DNA from: Viscum album
Taxonomy: Eukaryota > Streptophyta > Magnoliopsida > Santalales > Viscaceae
Assembly: GCA_963277665.1 (NCBI GenBank)
Contig: OY728122.1
Location: forward strand, 1,547,910,868 to 1,547,974,867
Direction of reading: 5' to 3'
DNA: 64,000 nucleotides
A program made the position numbers and the translations under genes. This document shows, piece by piece, positions 12,610 to 24,500 of the stretch. The notes under the pieces were generated by a model. The model ran no database searches. It was not told the DNA's origin and saw only the letters and a program-made list of their open reading frames with translations. The first letter of the stretch is position 1. Every line of letters starts with the position of its first letter.

Positions 12610-14323
12610 GTGGATGTTGTGGATAGATTCGTCAACTCTCAATGGTGGCTTCGCCATCACGCAGTGGTTGGCTTGCTCGACTCGTGGCAAATGCTGATTT
12701 GTTTTTCCTCTGATGAAGATCTGGCCCTTACGTGGTCCATCGGCTCACGCTTAGTTAATAAATTCCGTTTCTTTCTCCTTCGGTTGTCCTTTTATTTTCA
12801 TAGGAAATGCAACCCAGAGACAACATCGATTTGGGTCCGTCTTCCAGGTTTTCCTACTTCCATCCAAAATCCATCTATATTTCAGATGCTAGGCAATATT
12901 ATGGGTCGTTTCTTTGTTGCAGATACTAGGAAAAAATCTATTTTCCATCCCATTAAACCTTTTATTTGTGTTGAGGTCTACATTTCTAAACCTCCTTTGG
13001 AATTATTTTGGATTGAGATCGAAGGAGAATATAGACTCAAAAATCCTATTCTTTATGATTCGTGGACTCTTTACTGTTCCCCCTGCTTCCTTTAAGGCCA
13101 ATCTATCCAGCAATGTCGTCGTAGAGGTCTAGCTAAGTCGGTTTTGAATTCCTTTAATGTGACTGGATCAATGCTCAAAGAGGATGTCAATGGGAAAGAG
13201 ATTTTTAATTCTCAGGAGATCCCTCTACTAGTGGTTGATGATCTTCCCGCAAGGAAGGTAGTGCAAAGACATGTCCAATGATGTCCATGGGAGGATGAGG
13301 GGGTGTGTACAGTTCCAATAATCTGGTCAAGGAAATCTGCATCACTTGCAGATGTTGTGAGATCTGAGTGTAATGCTTCTAAAGAGGTCACAATACAGGA
13401 TATAGGTAAAGATGGTCTTCTGGTGTCGATAGTTAAGAACATGCGCGATAGGGGTTTTTAGTGGGACAGGAAGCTGGACGGAGACCATTACAAAGGTCAT
13501 GCCTAATAAGGGATCCTTAAGGATCGGCCATAGGTGTGGCTAGTAAGCCCCCCTCTCATGATATTATTGGTAAAGTTAGAATTGTTTATAATGGCTCTCA
13601 GAACCATTTTGCGGTGTTAGGAGAAGGTCAACCTCCTCCATATGATGAAGGGATTGTTACAGAGGATGGTTATGAATATGATCATCTTCATCGAGGTATG
13701 ATGGATTATATAGGTGTGGACATAGATTCTACCTCCGGATCATAGTCCTCAGAGCCCAAGGAATCAGATCATGCGGAAGAGTTCCTTCAATCCTCTTAAA
13801 AAACACCCTCTTGGATTCAGATGGATTTATTCAGCATTTGCAGAGGCTGCGAAGACAGAAGGACTACTCCAATATACCTAGCCCTCCTATTACTAGTCCT
13901 GAAAGCAACGTTAACCCCCCCCCCCAAGCGAGTTTGAAGTCTGCTGTTGAAAACCTAACGAATATGTGCAAGGAGTCCATTATACATGGGAAGCTAGGAG
14001 ATCCTGAGGCGTCTATTACATGAGCAGAAGAACCATCTATCCTTGGTTTGGTGAATGGTGATAAGGATTCTGTTGAATATGAAAACACCCAGGATTTTCT
14101 CATGAACTCGAATGAAGAAATGTTAGAGGAGTCTCTCTCGATCAAGATATCAAAGGGGGATGCACACATAATATTTGAAAGACCGTTGATAGTTTGTTTG
14201 AATGAAGAACAAGCCTTGTGGATTGACAAACAGAACGGGATATTGACTCGCTGTTTCAATGAGGGGAAAACAATCTTGGAGGAGCATGTGCAAACTTGTG
14301 ACAAAATGGCCTCGTACTTCTAG
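12610..14323 (+). pseudogene. LINE ORF1 pseudogene (DUF4283-like domain, CCHC knuckle)
   Basis: Frame 12610-13095 has the DUF4283 pattern: a TWSIGSRLVNKFRFFLLRLS segment, then WVRLPGFPTS, a LGNIMGRFFVADTRKKS segment, FICVEVYISKPP and FWIEIEGEYRLKNPILYDSW. Directly after it is a decayed zinc knuckle, YCSPCF..GQSIQQC, with a stop inside and His replaced by Gln. The frame resumes after the stop. Later segments are in other frames: 13536-13745 with the typical LINE ORF1 motif NHFAVLGE, and 13811-14323, acidic, with one internal stop. At least one stop and two frameshifts make it non-functional. In plant LINEs ORF1 binds the element RNA. Confidence 0.7.
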
Positions 14324-14388
14324 GATTTTTTTAAAGACAACCCAAAAATAGAGGTTACCTTCATCGAATGGCGACTTCTTAAGGTTAA

Positions 14389-14594
14389 AAATGATAATTT
14401 CTTTAAATTGTATTGGAATGGCTTTATAATTTCTTATTAGGTTTGATTTTTTTATGTGTTTTAAAAATTTTTGGTTACCCACTTTTCCTTAAAAGTTATT
14501 CTGAAATAAAGTAAAAAATTATTTTTATTCATTATCCCTTTTCTCTTATTATGAATACATTATAGTTAAACAAGTGATGGGTGGTGACTGATAT
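14389..14594 (+). pseudogene. Probable N-terminus of LINE ORF2 (endonuclease), interrupted by E3
   Basis: The frame from ATG 14389 reads MIISLNCIGMAL, resembling the conserved L1 endonuclease start M-x-I-x-W-N-C-x-G. It lies 65 bp after the end of ORF1, as expected for ORF2. Stops appear after 12 codons. E3 is inserted about 200 bp further on. The match is short, so the call is tentative. Confidence 0.4.
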
Positions 14595-16207
14595 TATAAC
14601 ATCCAAGATAAATAAAAAATAAATCACTTTACATATTTATTAATATTTTTGAATTATATATTAATTTTACATTAAAGGGGATGCTATGTTGAATAGCATC
14701 CCCGATATGCAACAACGGGTTTCTTGGAAATCTTACGTTGCACACTAATAATATAATATTATTATTTTAATGGGAAGTTAGATCCTTGCTGTTTTATTGG
14801 TGGGAATAAAAAACTAACTAAAATATGAATATAAATGTTTGTTAAATGTATTTAAATTTTTCTAATAATAGATAGAAGCTTAAAATGTGAATGAATCTAA
14901 TTTTAAGCATAATTTACATTAAAAGGTCGGTTTACCAACTTTTAAGGGATAACCCACATGAAATATAGTTTCGGTCAGGTTAATAAATTAAATTTTCAAA
15001 TTTAAACCCTTCTTTATAATAGGGACATCAAAATTTACATTGTGTAAATTTCTGTAATTTTTCCGATAAAGTTCATTTTTTAATGAATACTGAAAATAGT
15101 GTATTTTGATTCAAAACTGTGTTTTATTCAAATTTATTTAAATGGTTACATTATATTTTTAATTGTTTTTAATGTGTAACTAGAATATATTTTTACCATA
15201 TAATCCAATTTTGGTCATTGGAATTGATTTCACTTTGAAATTGGACATACAAATGTGCCAATCTTTCGATAGTTATTGTTTCATAAAAACACGCTATTTA
15301 TTTTCCCAATGGGAATTTATTTTAAAATTTTTTAATAACAATTTTATGTTTTTACTTTTTCAAAATAAAAATCATTTTTGAATTCGGAATATCAAATAAA
15401 CCGTAGGCTGAATTTTTGGTATTTTCTGAAAAACATCAATTTTTGAGGAATAGTGAAACCACATAGTAGTAATTAAAAAACTAACTTTTTACTTTAAATG
15501 AAATTTTACCACTTCTGTGAATTTAATTTCAAAAATCCAACATAAAATTTTGTTATTAGTAAGTAAAATGTGGTTCAATAAGATTAAAATAATTTTTGGT
15601 GAATAGTAACTTTTGACATTTATTTACATTGGTAAAAGGTAAATAGGGAAATTCAAGGTAAAAAAATATTATTATAATTTAAAATAAGCTTAACACTTGT
15701 CCTAACCTTATTTTATGAGTAATGGAAGACCATGGCCATACTTGGGTCTATTTTGGGACTCCATGGAGCTACTTATAAATGATATTACACTTTATTTTAA
15801 TAATTTTAAAGTGAAGGAAAAAATGAAAAAAACAAAAATATTTTAGTAAATTAATTTTAATATGGTGTTATATAAGTAATTTTTTTGAATATAAATATTA
15901 ATTGGATAGATAAAAATATTTCCTACATAATTGTTTTTTTTATAATTTTTAGACATTGAATAAATTAAATTATTTATGACACAATAATGATACAGTATTT
16001 ACCCCATTAATAATTGATTCAAATAAATAATATTTTAATGATTAAAATATTATCCAAAACAAGTTCAATTCCTATTGGATGATTTTATTTCGACCATCTG
16101 TCATCTTATCCTCGAATATAAGGAATTTTTTAGTCCTTTAGAAGCCGAATATCATTATATTATAAAATAATATTTTCACACTTTCCTAAAGAGCCCCTCC
16201 TCTCCCT

Positions 16208-16216
16208 TATAAAAAG
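16208..16216 (+). promoter_or_regulatory. TATA box of E3 5' LTR
   Basis: CCCTTATAAAAAGAGACCAC. The 3' LTR has the decayed equivalent CCCTTTAAAAATAAGACCAC at about 23,130. It is about 1.6 kb from the LTR start. Confidence 0.6.
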
Positions 16217-16932
16217 AGACCACTTCAAACCAATTACTAAGACCTCTCAAGCCTTTATCATCATCCAAAATCTGCCCAATTAAGCTTTCTACATCCCTAA
16301 CTTATACTTAGAAGCCTTACCTTAGGTAGAAGGCACTTCAACAAACCATTTTTGTTCAAACCAAAGGGAGTTACCCAAATTAAAGGTCATGGTTTTTCTT
16401 AACTTATTTTCTTTTATTTTACTTCTCCAACCCCTAAAGTCTTTTTATTCCATTATTTTATTGGAAAATAAGTATCCTAAATATCTGAAGATGTTTTTAT
16501 GATAATTATTATAACATCACTTACACACACCTCCATCTAATGGGGGAAGAACATAATGTTTCTGTGGATGTCAAACTAATGCCTCACGAAATGATGATTG
16601 TTCAATTACCTCTTACCAACTCTCATGTTGGCCATTAGGATGGAACTGTATTTATAAATGATATATATTATATTTATGTTTTCCTTATGCTTCTGTATTT
16701 TCCATTTATATCATACCCTTATGGTTTCCATCATGGGTAAAGGTGATAATTTCATTTGAGTAAGTGTGGACTACTGCCACTTCAAAGTGATATGACTCGT
16801 TAATTCCATATGTGAGATGTATGAAGGATGGAGTTAATGTGTTATATATGATATTATAATGGAATTATAATATACATATGTATAATTTGTTTTAATTCCA
16901 TTTATATAAGAAATATAAATGAAAGTAGCATT

Positions 16933-16965
16933 CATGCGTACGTACGGCCTACCGTCTCCTTGAAC
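16933..16965 (+). other. Conserved GCGTACGTACGG motif, E3 5' LTR copy
   Basis: CATGCGTACGTACGGCCTAC followed by CGTCTCCTTGAAC. It is nearly identical to the copy in the 3' LTR although flanking sequence has diverged. Confidence 0.75.
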
Positions 16966-19274
16966 GATGCATTTCATTTCTTATCTCCAAAATGTTTTGT
17001 ACTGTTATAAATACATATATATACTGTATATATATTATTTATTTGATATATAAATCATGAAATTCATTCTAGAGATAATGGAACATTTACCACATGGACA
17101 ACTTGTAATTATAAGGTGTTCATTTTTGACTCAAGTACCAAATATCGACCGAACGACCATTATTAACATAAATGATTGCATAATGTATATAACATGGTAT
17201 TAAGTGATATAAAAAGGATAATAAACTTGAAAAAATTTTCTTATGAAAGTATAAATTAACTTTAGTATATTTTTTATGAATAACAAGGAACAAACGAGTC
17301 ATCTCAGACACGAGGTAATGATATTTCTTATCTCACTTTTAATTCCATGAGATTTCCATTGTTCGCCACTTATTTATTTCATGTTGTGTATTATGTACTG
17401 ACATTTGATATAAATTATCATGATTATCTTTATATTCAGGGTATTATATGATTCATTTTATGGTTATTAACTTTTTATCAAACAACTCAGTTGATTACAA
17501 CGTGGTAAAGGGTTTTATCTCACATTTTATCCTGTGAGATTCATGCTATATTTCCCACTATTTCCTTTTGTGTGGTGTATGTACTGCCCATGATTATTCT
17601 TTTTTGTAATATACATTCATTTATGAGTATTTTCATCTTCATTGTATGATCCTTCTCTCATGTGGCATATGTTTTGTAAGTTACCAAAGTTGTAACGGAA
17701 CCTTTCACACTCCTATTTTTTTAAAAGAATTATTTTTGTTATGTATTTTAATTTACAACTTTTTAGGTTGGAACATGTTATTCTATATCGTTATTGATGT
17801 AAATATTATTTTAAAGTGATGAGATATCCTTTTTATCTCATCAACTCATTTTCTGAATTCTAAAGTGATGTCGTTAGCCTTTTCGAATTTTTTCAAGGGA
17901 ACTTCTTAACCCAATTTCATTTCTTTTTTTTAAACATGTACTTCTTGAATATGTCATCATATAAATCTATGTGAATGACCTCTGATTGTTTTACACAAAA
18001 TATCCACTTATATTGGGTGTATTTATATTTTTCACACATAATTATGTGATTTATTTATCCTTAATTTAAGGATACTGTCTTTATAAATTATTTCATCTCA
18101 ATTTATATTTCCATTGATAGTTCATTGTTGTTAAGCACCAATTCAATATTATATGGTGTATATTCTATCCTTTTTCATATTATATAATTAATACATTTTT
18201 TCACATGATATTATAAATTTCAGATTAAATGTTATTCCTTAATTATTTGTATTTAAGAGTCTCTCATGTTGATAAAAAATCTTTAAATAAAATATCGTTT
18301 TAAATGTTTTAACGATTTATTATTCGAAGTCATTATATTTAATGTCCATGTTTTAAAAATGGTTTTCATTATTTAATTATAAGGCAATTAATGTTTTAAA
18401 ATTATCTTCCATTAAAATATTCAATGTGGAATGGGACACTTTGATTATAAATTCTCTTTTTAAATGGTTTATGAAAATGGAATGATTATTTCGATATCAT
18501 GAAATTACTTCTTCTGATTCAAATGAAATGTTATTAGTGAAATGTTTATATTTGCATTATTTTATGTGTTAAAATGGTACATGGAAATTTGATGGGTGGT
18601 TATGTGATACACCATATGATGGGTGGTGCCATGATAAAAACCAGGATGGGTGGTTACGTTATAACCTCTAATGCATTGGTTACGGATATCGGATGTATGG
18701 AAATTCAATTTAGTGATATTTTTGGAAGTTGATCGTATGGTTATTCCATTTTAGTATTTTTATGTCCCATTTTCCCTCTATAAGTTTTGTGTTCTTTATA
18801 TGGGTCTTATGGTAATATGTTTTTTACAAAATTTAAAGCAATGATCTTTTATTCAGTGTAGTGTATTTACAACAACATAAAGGAGAAATGTATGTCTTTG
18901 TTAAAGTATTCATGGTTTACTTTTTATTTTGAAAAAAATAAAATTTATTCTTCTTTGTGTTTCCCTTACTCTATTTTTTATGCTCATCACATGTTTTTGA
19001 AATGTTTTTTCACATGACATAATGTGGAATAGGGTAATGTATGAGATCAAGGAAATGACATGTTGTCTTAAACATGGAACTAGACATGACTCTTTTTTAA
19101 GAGTTTTTATTTTATGAAAAAATGGAAACCGAGTAGAAGTTTCTACATTGTAATATTTTGATTTGTAATAGTTATTTATTTATTCTCTATAACTCTAAAC
19201 CTGAAATGATACTCAATGTGAATTATTCATTTAATTAAATATTATGTAACATTTTAAGGCTGGGTCCTTATAGT

Positions 19275-19290
19275 TGGTATCTGAGGTCAG
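19275..19290 (+). promoter_or_regulatory. E3 primer-binding site
   Basis: TGGTATCTGAGGTCAG begins two bases after the LTR end. It matches the tRNA-Met-type PBS TGGTATCAGAG with one change, and confirms plus orientation. Confidence 0.8.
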
Positions 19291-20204
19291 TTTAAACAAA
19301 TTTAGGGATTATTAATTTTTGTTAGACATATGGTTAGTCCCTATCTATTATTTCCATTAAATCCTAGTTTTATAAATTTTTCAGATCATGGAATTTCAGT
19401 TACAAATGGAAGGAAGATCTCAAACAACATTCCCATCTATTCTGGATGACATGCTTGCAATAATTATATCAATGTCATGTTAGGATGATTGTGGAATTTT
19501 TTCTACCATACAACTCACTTGTAATATGTTGTTTAAGATATCAAACACCTCCACTATACCTCTCTATCATCAGGGATAATGGGTTTTATTTAGAAAAATC
19601 CTATTTTCACAAAATTATCATATTTTCATAAAAGGTAAATATTATCAAGGAATTTTCGAATATTTTACCTTGTCACATGATTTGGAAGTATAATATGATT
19701 TTAAAAAAGGTTCTAAAGAAGGAGACCCTAGCGCAACCTATTTATATTATATTTTACAATATAGTCTATCAGCACATACTAATTATAATTTAAAAGGAAG
19801 GTTAATTAAATGTTTCAACTCAAAATCGGTTCGAAAATTTCATTGAAATCTTGTTTATTCAGATGTTTTGAAATTATATGTCATACATGATTATTTTCCA
19901 AAACTGATTTTTTTTAACATCCATATGACCCATGTGGTACAAGGTGTATTTGGATGGAGGAAGAAAATTATTTTGAAGAATATCTAAATAATTGTTGCAA
20001 TGAATGGACCTTCTACCTACATAAAAAAGATGATGATGAAAACAAATGGACACAAAGATAAAGGTATGATGTTCTTCATTTTGGGGATTTTTTTATTTCA
20101 TCATATGGTGGTGAAATAAGACTTCAAGAATGAAGATATTAATATCATAATGAATTTGGATAAAAATGAGAGGTATAAGGAATTCATTGAGGGTAATACA
20201 TGTT

Positions 20205-20345
20205 AGGGATATTTTTGAGTTTTATAAAAAGGACATCCCATAGGATGGGTGACAACCCATCACATCTGGAAAGGTTGTAGGAATCGAACCCACAACCGAA
20301 GGGCGATAAGGGCGCATTGCCTAACACTGGCCTACTTGAAGTCAC
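20205..20345 (-). mobile_element. Probable tRNA-derived SINE fragment
   Basis: On the minus strand, TGTTAGGCAATGCGCC (A-box-like) is followed about 35 nt later by a canonical pol III B box, GGTTCGATTCC, inside a T-arm-like stem (TGTGG...CTACA). Downstream come GATGGGTTGTCACCCATCC and a T-rich end. The acceptor stem does not pair, so this is not a tRNA gene. Its GC content stands out from the AT-rich surroundings. Exact ends and target duplication were not resolved. Confidence 0.5.
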
Positions 20346-21501
20346 TAGATAGTATGAATTATTATTTTAGTAAAATGAATTTATAGAACATGAATATGTT
20401 GATTTTTGGAACTTAAGTTTTATAAAATGGATATACATAGTATAGAAAAAATGATTTAGTTATTATGTGATAAAGGTTTGTGTGGAAGACATTTTCTATT
20501 TTGAGGAAACACTATATGCCTAAGGAAGATAGAATAATATGGGATTCCAATTGTGGAATAATGGTTGAAATTTCAGTTTGGAAGAATGAATGTTTTTATT
20601 ATGGAAATATGATGATTTTATTTATTTATGAAAATGATTAACCTATCATGGAGAATATGTGATTAGGTTAATTACTTTTCAATATGAGACTTTACGAGTA
20701 ACTGGTGTTACTTGGAGACAAATGTTATAATGTATCTAGGGAGTCTATGTAATTAAATCCTTATGATATTTGGGTTACAATATAAGTTTGGATTATTTTT
20801 GAATAATTTTAGGGATAATTGTTTATTGAATGGTCTTTGTTGAACATTTGGTATTGTTAGACATATTTTGGAGATTAAGTGTAGTTTTTAATTATGTAAA
20901 AGTTTATCCTTTTTGGGGATTATCTCATCTTGTACTAAATGTTTTGGTTTTATTTAATATATAAAGACAAGGGAAATATATAGTTCATCTTTTGTGGATT
21001 ATTTGATTTTATCAATGTTGATTATTTCACTTGTAATGTACAAAAGCCATCACGAATAGTCATTATTTGGAGGAAATATGAGTTTGTGTTAGAAATATAG
21101 TAAATTATAATAGTCTACATGAAAAGTAAGTGTGATTCCTTATATTTTTAATTAAGGTCATAAATATATTACTCAATTAATAGTAACTTAAAAAAACATT
21201 GTCTATTAACATTTCCTACTATGGAATCAAGAATAGTTGAACCATTACGTGTTTGTGATTTTCTGGTGGTTAACTTTCTTCTAATCATATTTTCTATCAC
21301 CCTCCATCAGAACATGACTATTTGTTCTCTCTTTAATATTCATGTTTTCCTACATGGAATCCTAGTATGGGTTATCACATGTGACCTTTGTTTTTATCTT
21401 CCATTATTTTATAGTGATAGTTTTATTTACTGTTTTCTAATGTGGGACTTTTAATGATTTTTCCAAGCGTAGTTTTAAAATTGAGAGGATGTAATTCCCA
21501 A

Positions 21502-21514
21502 TAGGGGGGAATGA
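21502..21514 (+). promoter_or_regulatory. E3 polypurine tract
   Basis: TAGGGGGGAATGA immediately precedes TGTAACATCCC of the 3' LTR, as expected for second-strand priming. Confidence 0.8.
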
Positions 21515-24500
21515 TGTAACATCCCAAATAAATAAGGAATAAGTCACTTTTAATATTTATTAATTTTTTTGGATTAAATATTATCTTTAAATTAAAGGGT
21601 ATTCTATGTTCAATAGCGTACATGAAATGAAACAACAGGTTTCTTTGATATCTTACGTTGCACACTAATAATATAATATTATTATTTTAAATGGTATTTA
21701 ACTCCTAGCCTTTTTATTGGGGGGAATGAATCAAAATAACTAAAATATGATTATATATGTTTGTTAAATTTATTAACATTTATCCAATATAAGTTAGAGG
21801 CTTAAATTGTGAATTAATCAAATTTTAAGCATAATTTACATTAAAAGGTCAGTTTACCGCATTTTAATGGTGAAACTTCTTTAAATATAGTTTTGGTCAC
21901 TTTAACACATTATATTTTCCCAAATAAAATACTTATTTAGAATGGGGACATCAAAATTTACATTGTGTATTTTTTTTGAATTTTTCAGATAAAGTTCATT
22001 TTTTAATGAATAGTGAAAATATTGTATTATAATTTAAAACTGTGTTGTAATATAATATATTTATATGGTAAAATTATCTATATAATTGGCTTTAATGTTT
22101 AATTAGAATATATTTTTACCATTTAAACCAATTTTGTTCATTGGATTTGATTTCACATTGAAATTGGACATAATCATGTGTTAATCTTTCGATAGTTATT
22201 GTTTCTTAAAAACACGCTATTTGTTTTAACAACAGGAAATAACATTAAAATTAATTAATATAACTTTTTTGTTTTGAATTTGGAAAAATAAAAATCATTT
22301 TTGAATTTGGAATGTCAAATAATGTGTCGGATGAATTTTTGGTATTTTTCTGAAAAATGTCAATTTTTGATGAATAGTGAAACCACATAGTAGTAGTTAA
22401 AAAACTGACTTTTTCATTTAAATGAAAATTTTCAACTTTTGTGAATTTAATTTCAAAAATAATACATAAATGGTTGTTATTAATAAGTAATATGTGGTTT
22501 AATAAGATGAAAATAATTTTTGGTGAATAGTAACTTTTGACTTTTATTTACCGTGGTTAAATGTAAATTGGGTAATTCAAGGTAAAAAGAATTTTATAAT
22601 AATTACAATTACTTTCAAATTTGTCCTAACCACATTGGATGAGTAATGGCCGACCATGATCATCCTTGGGTAGTTTTTGTGACCCTATGGAGCAACATAT
22701 GAATGATAATGACACTTTATTTTAATAATTTCTAAGTAATGGTAAAAATGAAAAAAACCAAAATCTTTTAGTAAAATAATTTTTATATATTGTTATATAA
22801 GTAATATTTTTTACTCTAAATATTCAATGGAATTATAAAAGTATTTCCTACATAATGTTATTTTTTTTATAATTTTTAGACATTGAATAAATTAAATTAT
22901 TCATGACTCAATAATGATGTTGTATTTACCCCCATTAACAAATGATTTAAATATATAAGATTATTATTATTAAAATATTATCCAAAACCTGTCCAATTAC
23001 TATTTTATTATTTTATTTCGACCATTATTCATATTATCCTCGACTATAGGGATTTTTGGTCCTTTAGAAACCGAATATAATTATATTATTAAATAATATT
23101 TCACACTTTTCTAAAGAGATGTTCCTCTCCCTTTAAAAATAAGACCACTTATAACCAATTCCTCACACCTCTCAAGACATTAAGCTCATCCATCCTCTAT
23201 CCAATTAATCTCCCTACAACCCTAAATTCAACCTAGAAGCCTTAACATAGCCAGAAGGCACTTCAACAAACCATTTTTGTTCAAACCAAAGTGAGTTGCC
23301 CAAATTAAAGGTAACGGTTTCTCTTCAACTCTGTTCTTTTATTTTACTAATCCCACTCCTAAAATCTTTTTATTACTTTATTTCATAGCATCAAAATTAT
23401 CCTAAATATACTAGCATGTTTTTATTGGAAGGATTCTAACTACACTTACACACACATTCAGCTAATGGGAGAAGAATATAATGTTTCTGTGGATGGAAAA
23501 CTAACGTCTCACAAAACGATGATTGTTCAATTATCTCCTACTGCCTCTCATGGTGTCCATTATGATGGAACTGTATTTATATATTATATATATTATATTT
23601 ATTATATTTATTTTTTCTTTATGCTTCTGTATTTTCCATTTATATCATACCCTTATGGTTTCCAATATGGGTATACATGATTATTTAATTTGAGGATGGG
23701 CAGACTACCACCCCCACAAAGTGATATGACTCGATAATTCCATATGTGGGATGTATAACAGATAGAGTTAATGTATTATATATGAAATGATACTAGAAAT
23801 TATTATATATCTATGTATCATTATGGTTTAATTACATTAAAATAAGAAATAGAAATGAAAATAGGGTTCATGCGTACGTACGGCCTACCGTCTCCATGAA
23901 CAGTTCATTTCATTTCTTATCTCCAAAATTCTATATACTGTTATAAATACATATATATAATGAATATATATGATTTATATGATATATAAATCATTAATAT
24001 TATTCTGGAGTTAATGGACTATTGACCACATCGAAAACTTGTAATTATATGGTGTCCATTTTTGACTCAAGTACCTAATGTCAAACAAACGACCATTATT
24101 AACATAAATGATTGAATAATGTTTATAACATGGTATAAAGTGATATAAAAAGGATAATAAACATGAAAAAAAGTTCTTATGATTGTATAAATTAACATTA
24201 GTTTATTATTCATGAAGAAAAACGAACAAACGAGTCAAGTCAATAGGAGGTAAAGAGATTTCTTATCTCACTTTTAATTCCGTGATATTTCTATTGTTCG
24301 CCACTTATTTATTGCATGTGGTGTATTATGTATTTCCATTTGATATATATTATCATTATTATCATTATATTCATGTTATTCAGTGATTCATTTTATGTTT
24401 ATTAAATTTTTATTAAACGACTCAGTTGATTACAATGATGTAAAGGGTTTTATCTCACTTTTTATTCTCGTGAGATTGATACTATATTTTCCACTATTTT

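Larger units (their letters stand above)
12283..14594 (+). mobile_element. LINE relic (L1-like), ORF1 plus the first codons of ORF2
   Basis: A sharp rise in GC at about 12,290 marks a C-rich leader (CTAGGGTTCCACCGG...) typical of plant LINE 5' UTRs. ORF1 of DUF4283 plus knuckle type follows, then an apparent ORF2 start at 14,389. The sequence is cut at 14,594 by the LTR element E3. The exact 5' end is inferred from base composition only. No polyA tail or EN/RT body was recognised on the far side of E3 (26,216 onward). Confidence 0.6.
14595..19272 (+). repeat. E3 5' LTR
   Basis: It is homologous along its length to 21515-26210. Shared blocks include CTTACGTTGCACACTAATAA near the start (about 14,733 and 21,652), a TATA box (16,208), a leader ending CCAAATTAAAG at a splice-donor-like position, the GCGTACGTACGG motif (16,933), and the end GGGTCCTTATA. 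Confidence 0.92.
19273..21514 (+). other. E3 interior, no recognisable coding domain
   Basis: An ATG at 19,388 opens MEFQLQMEGRSQ but stops follow within about 30 codons, and no Gag, knuckle, protease, RT or integrase motif could be aligned in any frame. The stretch holds a SINE-like insert (about 20,205-20,345) and ends in a polypurine tract. Confidence 0.7.

Noticed and set aside
20240..20345. tRNA gene on the minus strand
   Set aside because: The B box and T-arm are good, but the acceptor stem does not pair and the D-arm region is poor. A SINE is the better reading.
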